Origin: JBMDXB01 sp048594975
GTDB lineage: Bacteria > Acidobacteriota > Vicinamibacteria > Vicinamibacterales > 2-12-FULL-66-21
Length of the DNA stretch: 64,000 nt
NCBI GenBank assembly: GCA_048594975.1
Contig: JBMDXQ010000151.1
Span: forward strand, 7,399 to 71,398
Direction of reading: 5' to 3'
The notes beneath the pieces are model-generated. The model saw only the letters and a program-made list of their open reading frames with translations. It did not search any database and had not been told where the DNA came from. The position numbers and the translations under genes are program-made. Shown in pieces: positions 53,977-63,080 of the stretch (positions are counted from its first letter, which is position 1; every line of letters begins with the position of its first letter).

Positions 53977-56283
53977 ATGGCTTGCGGCACGCGTTTTACC
54001 CGTTCAGTGTGGATGAGTCTCTGCGCGGCCGTGCTCGTCCCGGCGCTTTTTGCCGCCTGCGCTGCCGACCCGAATGCCAGGAAGCAGGAGCACTTCCTCA
54101 GGGCGACGCGGTACTTCGAAGCGGCGCAGTATCGTCAGGCGATTATCGAGTATCGGAACGCGGTGCAAATCGATCCGATGTTCGGCATGGCCCGCCTCAA
54201 GCTTGCCGAGTCCTACGCGCGGCTCGGGGACGCAGCCGCGGCACGCGGCGAGTACGTGAGAGCAGCGGATCTGCTTCGCGACCGCGCCGACGTCCAGCTC
54301 ACCGCCGGACGGTACCTGTTGGCGGCGGGGCAGCTGACGGACGCGATTGCTCGCGCCGATGCCGCGCTGTCGCTCGAGCCCGCCAGTGTAGACGCGCACG
54401 TGCTGCGCGCCAGTGCCCTGGCCGGTCTCCGCGACTTCGAGAACGCGCTCGCGGATGTGGAGGAAGCGCTTCGCCTCGACCCGCGGCGGGGCGCGACCTA
54501 CGTCCAGCTGGGATCGCTGCAGCAGGCGCGAGGGCAGAATGAGGAGGCCGAGGCCGCCTTCAACAAGGCGTTGGCGCTTGCACCGCGCGCGGCCGGGCCA
54601 CAGCTGTCTCTGGCGCACTACTACTGGGCCGCTGGACGCACCGGCGAAGCCGAACAGGCCATCCGAGCCGCGCTCGAGCGGGAGCCGTCGCATGCCGTCG
54701 CCAATCGCGCGATGGCCGCGTTGCTCCTGGCCACCGATCGCGCGGCCGAAGCCGAACCGTACCTGCTGCGCCTGGCGCAGCGCCCGGGCGACGTCGCCGC
54801 GTCGATCGCGCTGGCTGATTATTACGTGGCTCTCGGACGCCCCGAAGCGGCGATCTCGCGGCTCGAGGCGCTGGCCCAGAATCCCGCGCACGCGGATACT
54901 GCCGGGCGGCACCTCGCCGCCGCGCACGCCCGTGCCGGCAACCGGGCCAAAGCGCTCGAGGTCACCGACAACCTGCTGAAGCGCAACGCGCGCGACGCGG
55001 CGGCGCACCTGACGAAGTCGCAGCTGCTGCTCGCCGAGGGACGGCGTGACGACGCGCTGGCCCACGCTCAGGCGGCAGCCGATGCCGAACCCGCATCGGC
55101 GGAGGCGCAGCTCGCCCTCGGCAGACTCTACGCCGCCCGGGGGGATGCCGTCACGGCCCAGCGGGCGTTCAAGAAGGTGCTGGAGCTCAATCCGGCAGCA
55201 AACATCGCGCGTGCCGAGCTGGCACGGCTGCAGCTGTCGACGGGCCAGTCTGCGGCGTCGTTGCGCACGGCGAACGAAGCGCTCGCACAGGAGCCGCGAA
55301 GCGTCCAGGCGCGGCTCGCGGTGGCGAGGGCCGCGCTTGCCACCAAAGACGTCGCGCGTGCGGATCGCGAGCTTGCAGCGCTCCTGCGGGAGCATCCCGG
55401 GCTCGCCTCGGTGCACGCGCTCAAGGGGCTGGTTGCGGCGGAACGGAAGGACTCCGCGGGAGCCCGTCGTGCCCTCGAGCACGCGCTCTCGCTTGATGCC
55501 AACTCCGCCGAGGGCCTGGCGGGACTCCTGGCACTGGATCTCGTCGAGGGCAACCTGGCCGGCGCGAAGGCGCGGATCGACCGTCGCCTGGCGGCGGGAA
55601 CGCCGTCACCCGAACTGCTGCTCGTGGCCGCGAGAACCTACGCCGGCGCCGGGGACCCGGCTGCAGCAGAACGTTTCCTGCGACAGGCCATCGACGCGGA
55701 TCCGACGCTGCTTCCCGCGTACTCGATGCTCGGGCAGCTCTACCTGAAACAGAAGCGGCTGGACGAAGCGCGTCGCGAGTTCGAAGCGCTTGCCGCCCGT
55801 CACTCGCGGCCGGTGCCGGCGCTGACGATGGCGGGCATGATCCTCTACGTTCAGGGCAACGTGCCCGAGGCGCGACGGCGGTTCCAGGAGGCGCTCGCGA
55901 TCGAGCCGACCGCCCCCATAGCCGCCAACAACCTCGCGTGGAGTTACGCCGAGGCGGGCGAGAACCTGGACGTGGCGCTGCAGCTCGCGCTCACCGCTAC
56001 GACCAGCGCCCCCGACGTTCCGGAAATGATCGACACGCTCGGCTGGATCTACTACAAGAAGAAACAGCCGGAGCTGGCGCTCGCAGCCTTCAGTCGCAGC
56101 ATCGAGAAGGATCCGCGGAACCCGAGTTATCAGTACCACAGCGGCCTGGCGTACCTGCAGGCGGGCGACGTGGAGCGTGGCCGTGCTGCCCTCGAGCGTG
56201 CCCTCAAACTGCGGCCCGACTTCCCGGGTGCCGACGACGCGCGGCGAAAGCTCGCGACGCTGAATACGCCGGCTGGCAGGTGA
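53977..56283 (+). CDS. prsT: TPR-repeat lipoprotein of the PEP-CTERM system (PrsT-like)
   Basis: A 768-residue protein with a lipoprotein signal (LVPALFAACAAD, Cys near residue 28) followed by about twenty tetratricopeptide repeats filling the rest, for example YFEAAQYRQAIIEYRNAVQI and NNLAWSYAEAGENLDVALQL. Length and domain plan match the PEP-CTERM-system TPR lipoprotein, a fixed member of exosortase-A gene clusters. ATG 53977 gives a normal lipoprotein signal; an earlier ATG at 53878 would overlap the sigma-54 element and was not chosen. It probably anchors polysaccharide or sorting machinery to a membrane. It leads the operon that follows. Confidence 0.88.
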   Translation: MACGTRFTRSVWMSLCAAVLVPALFAACAADPNARKQEHFLRATRYFEAAQYRQAIIEYRNAVQIDPMFGMARLKLAESYARLGDAAAARGEYVRAADLLRDRADVQLTAGRYLLAAGQLTDAIARADAALSLEPASVDAHVLRASALAGLRDFENALADVEEALRLDPRRGATYVQLGSLQQARGQNEEAEAAFNKALALAPRAAGPQLSLAHYYWAAGRTGEAEQAIRAALEREPSHAVANRAMAALLLATDRAAEAEPYLLRLAQRPGDVAASIALADYYVALGRPEAAISRLEALAQNPAHADTAGRHLAAAHARAGNRAKALEVTDNLLKRNARDAAAHLTKSQLLLAEGRRDDALAHAQAAADAEPASAEAQLALGRLYAARGDAVTAQRAFKKVLELNPAANIARAELARLQLSTGQSAASLRTANEALAQEPRSVQARLAVARAALATKDVARADRELAALLREHPGLASVHALKGLVAAERKDSAGARRALEHALSLDANSAEGLAGLLALDLVEGNLAGAKARIDRRLAAGTPSPELLLVAARTYAGAGDPAAAERFLRQAIDADPTLLPAYSMLGQLYLKQKRLDEARREFEALAARHSRPVPALTMAGMILYVQGNVPEARRRFQEALAIEPTAPIAANNLAWSYAEAGENLDVALQLALTATTSAPDVPEMIDTLGWIYYKKKQPELALAAFSRSIEKDPRNPSYQYHSGLAYLQAGDVERGRAALERALKLRPDFPGADDARRKLATLNTPAGR

Positions 56284-56371
56284 CTGCCCCGACCCGACGC
56301 TCCTCGCCTGCCCGAGTGCGCCCGCGCTTGTGACTGAGAAAGCGAAGCTGTGTCTTGCAGCCGGAGAGAAC

Positions 56372-57373
56372 ATGAGCACAGCAGCCCGAGTGTCGTTTTC
56401 GCGTGACGTCCTGCGGATCGACGCCGCCGCGGTGACCAGGACCATCGAGGAAGCGATTCGTCACCAGGTCGGCTCGGTCCTCCGCCGCCGGGGTGCGGTC
56501 GTGGCGCTCTCCGGCGGTATCGACAGCTCCGTGGTCACGTCGCTGTGCGTGCGTGCACTCGGAGCGGATCGCGTGCACGTTCTGCTGATGCCCGAGCGGC
56601 ATTCGTCGCCCGAGTCGCTCACCCTCGGCCGGCAGTTGACCGAGGCGCTGCGCGTGCCGACGACCATCGAGGACATCGCACCGGTCCTCGAGGCCGCGGG
56701 CTGCTACCGCCGCCAGGCCGAAGCGATCCGGTCCCTGTTTCCCGAGTACCAGGAAAGCTACCGCAGCAAAATCACGCTTCCGTCGATACTCGACCACGAG
56801 CGCCTGAACGTGTCGGAGTTGACGATCGAGTCCCCCTCGGGCGAACGCAAGTCGTCGCGGATGCCCGCTGCGGTGTACCTGCAGCTGGTCGCGGCGACCA
56901 ACTTCAAGCAGCGCGTTCGCAAGATGATGGAGTACTACCATGCCGATCGACTGAACTACGCAGTCGCAGGAACGCCCAATCGGCTGGAGTTCGACCAGGG
57001 GTTCTTCGTGAAGCTCGGCGACGGCGCTGCCGATTTCAAGCCGATCGCCCACCTCTACAAGACGCAGGTCTACGCCTTGGCGGAGTTCCTGGGCGTGCCA
57101 GAGGAAATCCGCAGGCGGCCCCCGACGACCGACACCTTCTCGCTGCCGCAGAACCAGGAGGAGTTCTACTTCGCGCTGCCGTACGACCTCATGGACCTGT
57201 GCCTGTACGGCCGCACCCATGGGGTTCCCGCCGCGGACGTCGGTCAGGCGCTGGGCCTCAGCGCACAGCAGGTCGAACGCGTCTACCGGGACATCGACCA
57301 GAAGCGGCGGACGACGCGCTACCTTCATCGGGCGCCCCTGCTGGTCGAGCCGGTGCTGGAGGTCCACGACTGA
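56372..57373 (+). CDS. NAD synthetase-like ATP-pyrophosphatase
   Basis: A 333-residue protein with the PP-loop SGGIDSSVVTSL near residue 45 and the NadE-type segment AGTPNRLEFDQGFFVKLGDG, followed by FKPIAHLYKTQVYALAEFLG. It resembles ammonia-dependent NAD synthetase and has no glutaminase domain. Its position in an exopolysaccharide/exosortase operon, directly overlapping a glutamine amidotransferase, suggests the pair could transfer amide nitrogen to a surface-polymer precursor; that is inference. ATG 56372 has GGAGA upstream at 7-nt spacing; GTG 56330 is less likely. PP-loop residues are intact. Confidence 0.82.
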   Translation: MSTAARVSFSRDVLRIDAAAVTRTIEEAIRHQVGSVLRRRGAVVALSGGIDSSVVTSLCVRALGADRVHVLLMPERHSSPESLTLGRQLTEALRVPTTIEDIAPVLEAAGCYRRQAEAIRSLFPEYQESYRSKITLPSILDHERLNVSELTIESPSGERKSSRMPAAVYLQLVAATNFKQRVRKMMEYYHADRLNYAVAGTPNRLEFDQGFFVKLGDGAADFKPIAHLYKTQVYALAEFLGVPEEIRRRPPTTDTFSLPQNQEEFYFALPYDLMDLCLYGRTHGVPAADVGQALGLSAQQVERVYRDIDQKRRTTRYLHRAPLLVEPVLEVHD

Positions 57374-59385
57374 TGTGCGGCATCGCCGGCATCGTGAACC
57401 TGCAGCCGGGCCCGGCCGCACCGCGGCGCGAACAGCTCGCGGTGATGGCCGGGGCGCTGAGGCACCGTGGTCCGGACGAGTTCGGGATCTACTGCGACGA
57501 CACGGCGGGCCTCAGCCACGCACGCCTGGCGATCATCGACCTTGCCGGCGGGCAGCAGCCGTTGTCCAACGAGACCGGCACGCTGTGGATCGTCTTCAAC
57601 GGCGAGATCTTCAACTACATCGAGCTGCGTGAGGAGCTCCAGGCTCTCGGCCACCGTTTCCGCACGCGCAGCGACACCGAAGTGATCGTCCACGCCTACG
57701 AGCAGTGGGGCGACGAGGCGTTCTCCCGCTTCAACGGGCAGTGGGCGGTCGCGCTCTGGGAATCCGAGGCTGGGCAGCTCGTCCTCGCACGCGATCCCTT
57801 CGGCGTTCGACCGCTCTATCTGATGAACCACGGCGGCCGGCTGCATTTCGCGAGCGAGGTGAAGGCCATCTTCGCAGGCGATACCGAGCTTCCCCGCCGG
57901 CTGGATCCCCGCGGCCTGGACCAGGTCTTCACGTTCTGGAGCTCCATCGCGCCGCAGACGGTTTTCGAAGGCGTCGAAGAGCTCGAGCCCGGCTGCGTCA
58001 GGACCTACGGCGGTGGCTCCGTCCGGCAGAACCGATGCCGTCAGCCGCGCTTCCCGGAGAACGGCAGCGGCGGCTTCGAAGAGTCTCTGGAATCCGCCGT
58101 TGAGAGGGTGCGAAGCGCGCTCGAGGGCGCGACGGCTCTTCGTATGCTGCGCGCCGACGTGCCGGTCGGCAGCTATCTCTCGGGAGGGCTCGACAGCTCG
58201 CTGGTGGCGGCTCTCGGGCTGCGCGCCACGCATTCCAGGTTCTCCACCTTCTCGCTGCGATTCGAGGACGCGGAGTACGACGAGACGCCGTACCAGCGGA
58301 CGATGGCGGAGCACCTGGGGAGCGATCATCACGACGTGGTTGTCTCGCGCGCTGACATCGCGCGTGTGTTCCCGGATGTCATCCGCCACACCGAACGCCC
58401 GGTCGTGCGGACTGCGGCCGCCCCGCTCTACCTGCTGTCGCGCCTCGTGCACGACAGCGGGATCAAGGTAGTGCTGACCGGCGAGGGGGCCGACGAGATG
58501 TTCGCCGGCTACGATCTCTTTCGCGAAGCCAAAGTGCGCCGCTTCTGGGCACGGCAGCCGCAGTCGCTGGCGCGTCCGGCGCTGCTGCAGCGGCTCTACC
58601 CGTATCTGCGACGTTCGCCGGTGGCGCAGCGCGCGCTCGCGCAGCGCTTCTTCGGCCAGCGTCTCGAAGAGTTCGACCGACCCGGGTTCGGCCACGCCCT
58701 GCGGTGGCAGTCCGGCCGGAACCTCCAGCGCCTCTTCTCGGCCGACGTGCTCGAGCGCCTGGCTGGCGCCGACACGATTGCGGACCTCCTGGCAAGCCTT
58801 CCCGAACCTTTCCAGCGCTGGACACCGCTGGCGCAGGACCAGTACCTGGAGGTCCACACGCTACTGTCCGGTTACCTTCTGTCCTCCCAGGGTGACCGCA
58901 TGCTCATGGCCCACTCGGTCGAAGGGCGCTTCCCGTTCCTCGACCGGGAGGTAACGGCGTTGGCCGAGACCTTGCCGCCAGGCTACAAGCTCCGAGCACT
59001 CGACGAGAAGCATGTGCTCAAGCGGGCCGCGGCCGGCCTCGTCCCGAGGACGATTCTCGAACGGAAGAAGCAGCCGTACCGGGCGCCGGACGCGCTGTCG
59101 TTCGCAGGGCGTGAAGCGGAGGAATGGATCGAGGCGGTTGCGGGCAGCGACGCCCTGGCCGATGCCGGGATCTTCCAACCACGCGCCGCCCGTCAGTTGA
59201 TCGACAAGTGCCGGCGGCAGTCCGAGGCCGGCCAGTTCTCCAACGCGGACAACATGGCGGTAGTGGGCGTGCTCTCGACCCAGTTGCTCTTCGATCAATT
59301 CGTACGAAGCCGGCCGGAAGCCGTGGCCCCGTCGATGATCCAGACCGTCGTCGATCGGACCTCCGCCGGGACGCCCGCCGGCTGA
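57373..59385 (+). CDS. asnB: Asparagine synthase-type amidotransferase, exosortase-A-associated
   Basis: A 670-residue two-domain enzyme. The class II glutaminase has Cys2 after the initiator Met (CGIAGIVNLQPG) with RHRGPDEFGIYC and FNGEIFNYIELR. The synthetase domain begins near residue 235 with the PP-loop LSGGLDSSLVAAL and LTGEGADEMFAGY. Both active sites are intact. Enzymes of this subfamily accompany exosortase-A polysaccharide clusters and probably amidate a sugar or lipid-linked intermediate rather than make free asparagine. It overlaps both neighbours by 1 bp. Confidence 0.9.
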   Translation: MCGIAGIVNLQPGPAAPRREQLAVMAGALRHRGPDEFGIYCDDTAGLSHARLAIIDLAGGQQPLSNETGTLWIVFNGEIFNYIELREELQALGHRFRTRSDTEVIVHAYEQWGDEAFSRFNGQWAVALWESEAGQLVLARDPFGVRPLYLMNHGGRLHFASEVKAIFAGDTELPRRLDPRGLDQVFTFWSSIAPQTVFEGVEELEPGCVRTYGGGSVRQNRCRQPRFPENGSGGFEESLESAVERVRSALEGATALRMLRADVPVGSYLSGGLDSSLVAALGLRATHSRFSTFSLRFEDAEYDETPYQRTMAEHLGSDHHDVVVSRADIARVFPDVIRHTERPVVRTAAAPLYLLSRLVHDSGIKVVLTGEGADEMFAGYDLFREAKVRRFWARQPQSLARPALLQRLYPYLRRSPVAQRALAQRFFGQRLEEFDRPGFGHALRWQSGRNLQRLFSADVLERLAGADTIADLLASLPEPFQRWTPLAQDQYLEVHTLLSGYLLSSQGDRMLMAHSVEGRFPFLDREVTALAETLPPGYKLRALDEKHVLKRAAAGLVPRTILERKKQPYRAPDALSFAGREAEEWIEAVAGSDALADAGIFQPRAARQLIDKCRRQSEAGQFSNADNMAVVGVLSTQLLFDQFVRSRPEAVAPSMIQTVVDRTSAGTPAG

Positions 59386-60950
59386 TGCTGGTTCACCGCT
59401 TTCTCGAGGAATCGGCTGCACGGACGCCGGACGCCGACGCCCTGATTGAACCGCATCGCTCGATCAGCTACATCGGCCTCGAGCAGCTCGCGAACAAGTT
59501 CGCCCACGTGCTGATCGACGCCGGCGTGTGCCGCGGTGACCGGGTGGTCATCGCGATGGACAATTGCGTCGAGCTCGTCGCCGCGTACATCGGGTCGATG
59601 AAAGCGGGCGCGGCCGCCGTGCCCCTCCCCTCCGGACCGCGCAGCGACCGCCTGGCCACGGCGGTCGCAGACTGCTCGCCGTCGGCATGCATCGTCGACG
59701 CGGCGACCCTGCGCGATGGTGCAACCCGCCAGGCCCTGGAGCGCACGCCGGCGGTGTTCATCGCGGGCGGAAAGCCGTCGGAGGGGCGCAGCGATGACGG
59801 CGGCCGGCACTGCCGAGTCGATCTCGCTGAGGCACTCGGCGATGCGCCGGACTCGCAGCCCGCCGTCAGGCCAATCGACCTCGACCTGGCGGCCATCATC
59901 TACACGTCGGGCAGCACCGGCGAGGCCCGAGGCGTGATGCTCACGCACCGCAACATCGTCGCCAACACGCGATCGATCATCTCCTACCTGCAGCTGACCG
60001 CGGCGGATCGCGTGATGTGCGTGCTGCCGTTCTACTACGTGTACGGGCTGTCCCTGCTCCACACACACCTGGCTGTCGGCGCATCCGTCGTAATCGACAA
60101 CCGCTTCGCCTTCCCCAATGCCGTGCTCCTGGCGATGCAGCGCCGCCACGTAACCGGTTTCGCCGGCGTGCCGTCGACCTTCGCGCTCCTCCTGCACCGC
60201 TCGGACATCGATTCGATGGTGTTCCCGTCGCTGCGGTACGTGACCCAGGCGGGCGGCGCGATGCCTCCCGCCAGGATAGTCGAGTGGCTCGAGCGCGGGC
60301 CGAAGGTGCCGCTCTACGTGATGTATGGAACCACGGAGGCGTCGGCCCGCCTGACCTACCTCGAACCGTCGCTGCTGCGGCAGAAGCTCGGCTCGATCGG
60401 GCGTCCGATCCCGAACGTCGAGATCGTCGTCGTGAAGGAGGACGGCACCCGGGCGCGGCCGGGCGAAACGGGAGAGCTGGTTGCGCGCGGGGGGAACATC
60501 GCGCGCGGTTACTGGAACAACCCGGAGGAGACTGCGCAGCGGTTCGGACCGCTCGGATACCGGACCGGCGACCTCGGCTACGCGGACGACGAGGGATACC
60601 TGTTCCTGGTTGGCAGGCTGCACGACATGATCAAGGTGGGTGCGCACCGGGTCGGCGCCAAGGAGATCGAGGACGTCGTCAGCGAGTTCCCCGGCGTGCA
60701 TGAAGTGGCCGTCGTTGCCGCTCCTGACGAGATTCTGGGCGAGATCCCGATCGCGTATTTGAGCGTCCGCTCCGAACTCCCCAACGCCGGCGACGTCCTC
60801 CGCGCGTTCTGCGCGAACCGTCTGCCGCCCCACAAAGTACCGGGCGTGTTCGTCATTCGTGGCGAGCTGCCGAAGAGCAGCGTCGGCAAGATCGACAAGC
60901 TGGCGCTGCGCAGGGAAGCGGAACACAACCGCCGCGCCGCCGCGCGGTAG
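59385..60950 (+). CDS. AMP-forming acyl-CoA ligase, exosortase-A-associated
   Basis: A 521-residue adenylate-forming enzyme with the P-loop IIYTSGSTGEARGVMLTH near residue 170, the A5-like VMYGTTEASARL near 310, YRTGDLGYAD near 388 and the catalytic Lys in PKSSVGKIDK near 503. It activates a carboxylic acid as acyl-adenylate and thioester. Such ligases are a regular part of exosortase-A clusters, where the substrate is unknown. No acyl carrier protein gene lies within the window. The start overlaps the amidotransferase stop (TGATG). Confidence 0.9.
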   Translation: MLVHRFLEESAARTPDADALIEPHRSISYIGLEQLANKFAHVLIDAGVCRGDRVVIAMDNCVELVAAYIGSMKAGAAAVPLPSGPRSDRLATAVADCSPSACIVDAATLRDGATRQALERTPAVFIAGGKPSEGRSDDGGRHCRVDLAEALGDAPDSQPAVRPIDLDLAAIIYTSGSTGEARGVMLTHRNIVANTRSIISYLQLTAADRVMCVLPFYYVYGLSLLHTHLAVGASVVIDNRFAFPNAVLLAMQRRHVTGFAGVPSTFALLLHRSDIDSMVFPSLRYVTQAGGAMPPARIVEWLERGPKVPLYVMYGTTEASARLTYLEPSLLRQKLGSIGRPIPNVEIVVVKEDGTRARPGETGELVARGGNIARGYWNNPEETAQRFGPLGYRTGDLGYADDEGYLFLVGRLHDMIKVGAHRVGAKEIEDVVSEFPGVHEVAVVAAPDEILGEIPIAYLSVRSELPNAGDVLRAFCANRLPPHKVPGVFVIRGELPKSSVGKIDKLALRREAEHNRRAAAR

Positions 60951-60967
60951 CACCGAGAGCCGGACGC

Positions 60968-62047
60968 GTGAAGATCAGCGTCACGATTCCCACGTTCAAC
61001 CGGGCGCACCTGCTGGCGCACGCCATCGACAGCGTGCTCAACCAGACCTACCGCGACGTCGAGATCATCGTCATCGATGACGGCTCGACCGATGGCACGC
61101 CCGAGCTGATCGCGCGCTACGGGGACAAGGTCAGATATTACCGGCAGCCGAACGGCGGTCTCGGGGTCGCGAGGAACGCAGGCCTCGACCGCGCCACAGG
61201 CGACTGTATCGCCTTCCTGGATTCCGACGATTACTGGTATCCCTTCAAGCTCGCTCTGCAGGTTCGACTGCTGGAACGCCTCCCTCAGGTCGGCTTCACC
61301 TTCAGCGAGTTCGCCATTCTCAAGGACGATGGACGCCTGCTCCACCAGGGGAGCCGCACGTGGCTCGCGGCGGATGCGAGGTGGGGCGACCTGTACGGGT
61401 CCTGCATCTCGGCCGATGCACTCGGCGCGAATGTCCCGGGCACACCGCGCGATTTCGCCGTCTACACGGGGTCGATGTACCGACATTTCCTGGATGAAGC
61501 GTTCGTCCTGCCGACGACCGCGATCGTCAGGCGAAGCGCACTGGCAGGGCTCCGCTTCACCGAGCGCATGCGCATCTTCGAGGACTGGGAGTTCTTCGCA
61601 CGTCTGGCGAAAACCTGCTCGGGGGCGTTCGCTGACGTCGAAACGGCGGTGAACCGCGGCCATGAGGAGCCCGGCCGCCTCACACGCTGCAGCGCGCTGG
61701 CCAAGGCGGAGTGTTATCTCGAGATGCTCGAACGGGTGTGGAAGGCCGATCCGGAATTCGGCGCCGCCTACCCCGACGTCATCCGCCGCGCGGAAAGCGC
61801 GGCGACGCTCGCCGTGGCGCGCGCCGCGTTGCTGGCACGCAGGCGGGATGTGGCACGCGAGGCACTCGGGCGATGGCGGCGCATCGGCGGACGCGTGGGG
61901 GCGCCCGAAGCGCTGGCGTGCGGCATCCTGTCGAGCGTGCCCGGAGGCCGCCACGTGCTCCGCGCCTCGATCCTTGCGAAGAAACTGACCCGCTACCTGG
62001 TGCCGGGGGCTGCACATGGAAGTACTCAGGTCAATCCGGCAGCTTGA
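60968..62047 (+). CDS. Family 2 glycosyltransferase
   Basis: A 359-residue GT-A glycosyltransferase. It has the nucleotide-binding start (SVTIPTFNRAHLLAHAIDSV), IIVIDDGSTDGT, the GVARNAG segment and the metal DxD as FLDSDDYWYP near residue 80, with the acceptor-region FEDWEFFARLAKT near 210. The C-terminus is helical and basic. It should add a sugar during surface-polysaccharide assembly at the inner membrane. GTG start 17 bp after the ligase; its 3' end overlaps the acetyltransferase gene by 32 bp. Confidence 0.9.
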   Translation: MKISVTIPTFNRAHLLAHAIDSVLNQTYRDVEIIVIDDGSTDGTPELIARYGDKVRYYRQPNGGLGVARNAGLDRATGDCIAFLDSDDYWYPFKLALQVRLLERLPQVGFTFSEFAILKDDGRLLHQGSRTWLAADARWGDLYGSCISADALGANVPGTPRDFAVYTGSMYRHFLDEAFVLPTTAIVRRSALAGLRFTERMRIFEDWEFFARLAKTCSGAFADVETAVNRGHEEPGRLTRCSALAKAECYLEMLERVWKADPEFGAAYPDVIRRAESAATLAVARAALLARRRDVAREALGRWRRIGGRVGAPEALACGILSSVPGGRHVLRASILAKKLTRYLVPGAAHGSTQVNPAA

Positions 62048-63080
62048 GGCGATCCGCGACGAGTGGAACGCGCTCGCGGATCTGCGGGGGCAGGCACTGC
62101 TGCGGCACGAGTGGATACTGAGCGCGGCGCAGGCGCTCCATCACGCGTGCGAACTGGCCGTCGTCTGTATCAGGAGGTCGGGTCAGCTCGTGGCCGCGGC
62201 GCCGCTGGTCGAACCCGCCGGCTGCGGAGTCGGACCGCTGCAGTTCATCGGCGCCGCCCTGCACGAGCCCGCGGGCCTGCTGGCGTGCGACACCGCGGCC
62301 CGTACCGGGTTGATGGATGGCCTCGTGCGACTCCAGCGTCCCCTCGCACTCGAGCGGTTGCTGGTCTCCTCGCAAGAGCTCGACGAATTGCGGGTCCGTG
62401 CGCGGCGACGCGGGTTCCTGGTCGTGAAGCCGACCGCTCCGATCCTCAGCATCGTGCTCTCCAGCGACGGCGCCGACCCGCTCGCCGGCATTCCCGGCAG
62501 ACTTCGCTACGACCTCAGGCGCGCGTGGACGAGAGCCGGCGAGTACGGCCGGGTCGCGGCGGAAGTGCTCGTGCCGCGCCCGTCAGAAGTGGAGGGGGCA
62601 TTCGAGACGCTCATGAAGGTCGAGGCCTCCGGGTGGAAAGGCCGGGCCGGATCGGCGCTCGCCATGCGGCCGCAGCTGCGGGCGTTCTTCGGGACGTACG
62701 CCCGGCTCGCGGCGGCGAACGGGCTCCTGCGGATCTTCCTGCTCCGCGTTGGGGCGCGAATTGCCGCCGCGCAGATGGCCGTCGAGGCGTACGGGCGGCT
62801 GTGGGTCTTGAAGATCGGCTATGACGAGGCGCTGGCCCGCTGTTCGCCAGGATTCGTGCTCACCGTGGAAGCCATCCGCTATGCGGCGTCGCGCGGACTC
62901 AGCTCCTACGAGTTTCTCGGCAGTGCGGAGGCCTGGGAGAGGCGCTGGCAGCCAGGCGAGACGCCGACGACCCTCGTCGTGTGGTATCCGCTGACCGTGC
63001 GCGGCTGCATCGGTGCATCGTTCCACTTCGCGGGGAGTACGTGGCGTCGCGTGCGGCGGGAGCTGAGGCGTGCAAGCTGA
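62016..63080 (+). CDS. GNAT-fold acyltransferase (CelD/FemAB-like)
   Basis: A 354-residue protein of the Acetyltransf_6 (CelD/BcsL) type. Typical features are the N-terminal IRDEWNALADLRGQALLRHEWI, the central LRYDLRRAWTRAGEYGRV, then EASGWKGRAGSA and the C-terminal GASFHFAGSTWRRVRREL. Related proteins occur in exosortase-A and cellulose clusters and are thought to acylate polysaccharide intermediates. The 32-bp overlap with the glycosyltransferase gene shows tight coupling. The acyl donor and acceptor are unknown. Confidence 0.82.
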   Translation: MEVLRSIRQLEAIRDEWNALADLRGQALLRHEWILSAAQALHHACELAVVCIRRSGQLVAAAPLVEPAGCGVGPLQFIGAALHEPAGLLACDTAARTGLMDGLVRLQRPLALERLLVSSQELDELRVRARRRGFLVVKPTAPILSIVLSSDGADPLAGIPGRLRYDLRRAWTRAGEYGRVAAEVLVPRPSEVEGAFETLMKVEASGWKGRAGSALAMRPQLRAFFGTYARLAAANGLLRIFLLRVGARIAAAQMAVEAYGRLWVLKIGYDEALARCSPGFVLTVEAIRYAASRGLSSYEFLGSAEAWERRWQPGETPTTLVVWYPLTVRGCIGASFHFAGSTWRRVRRELRRAS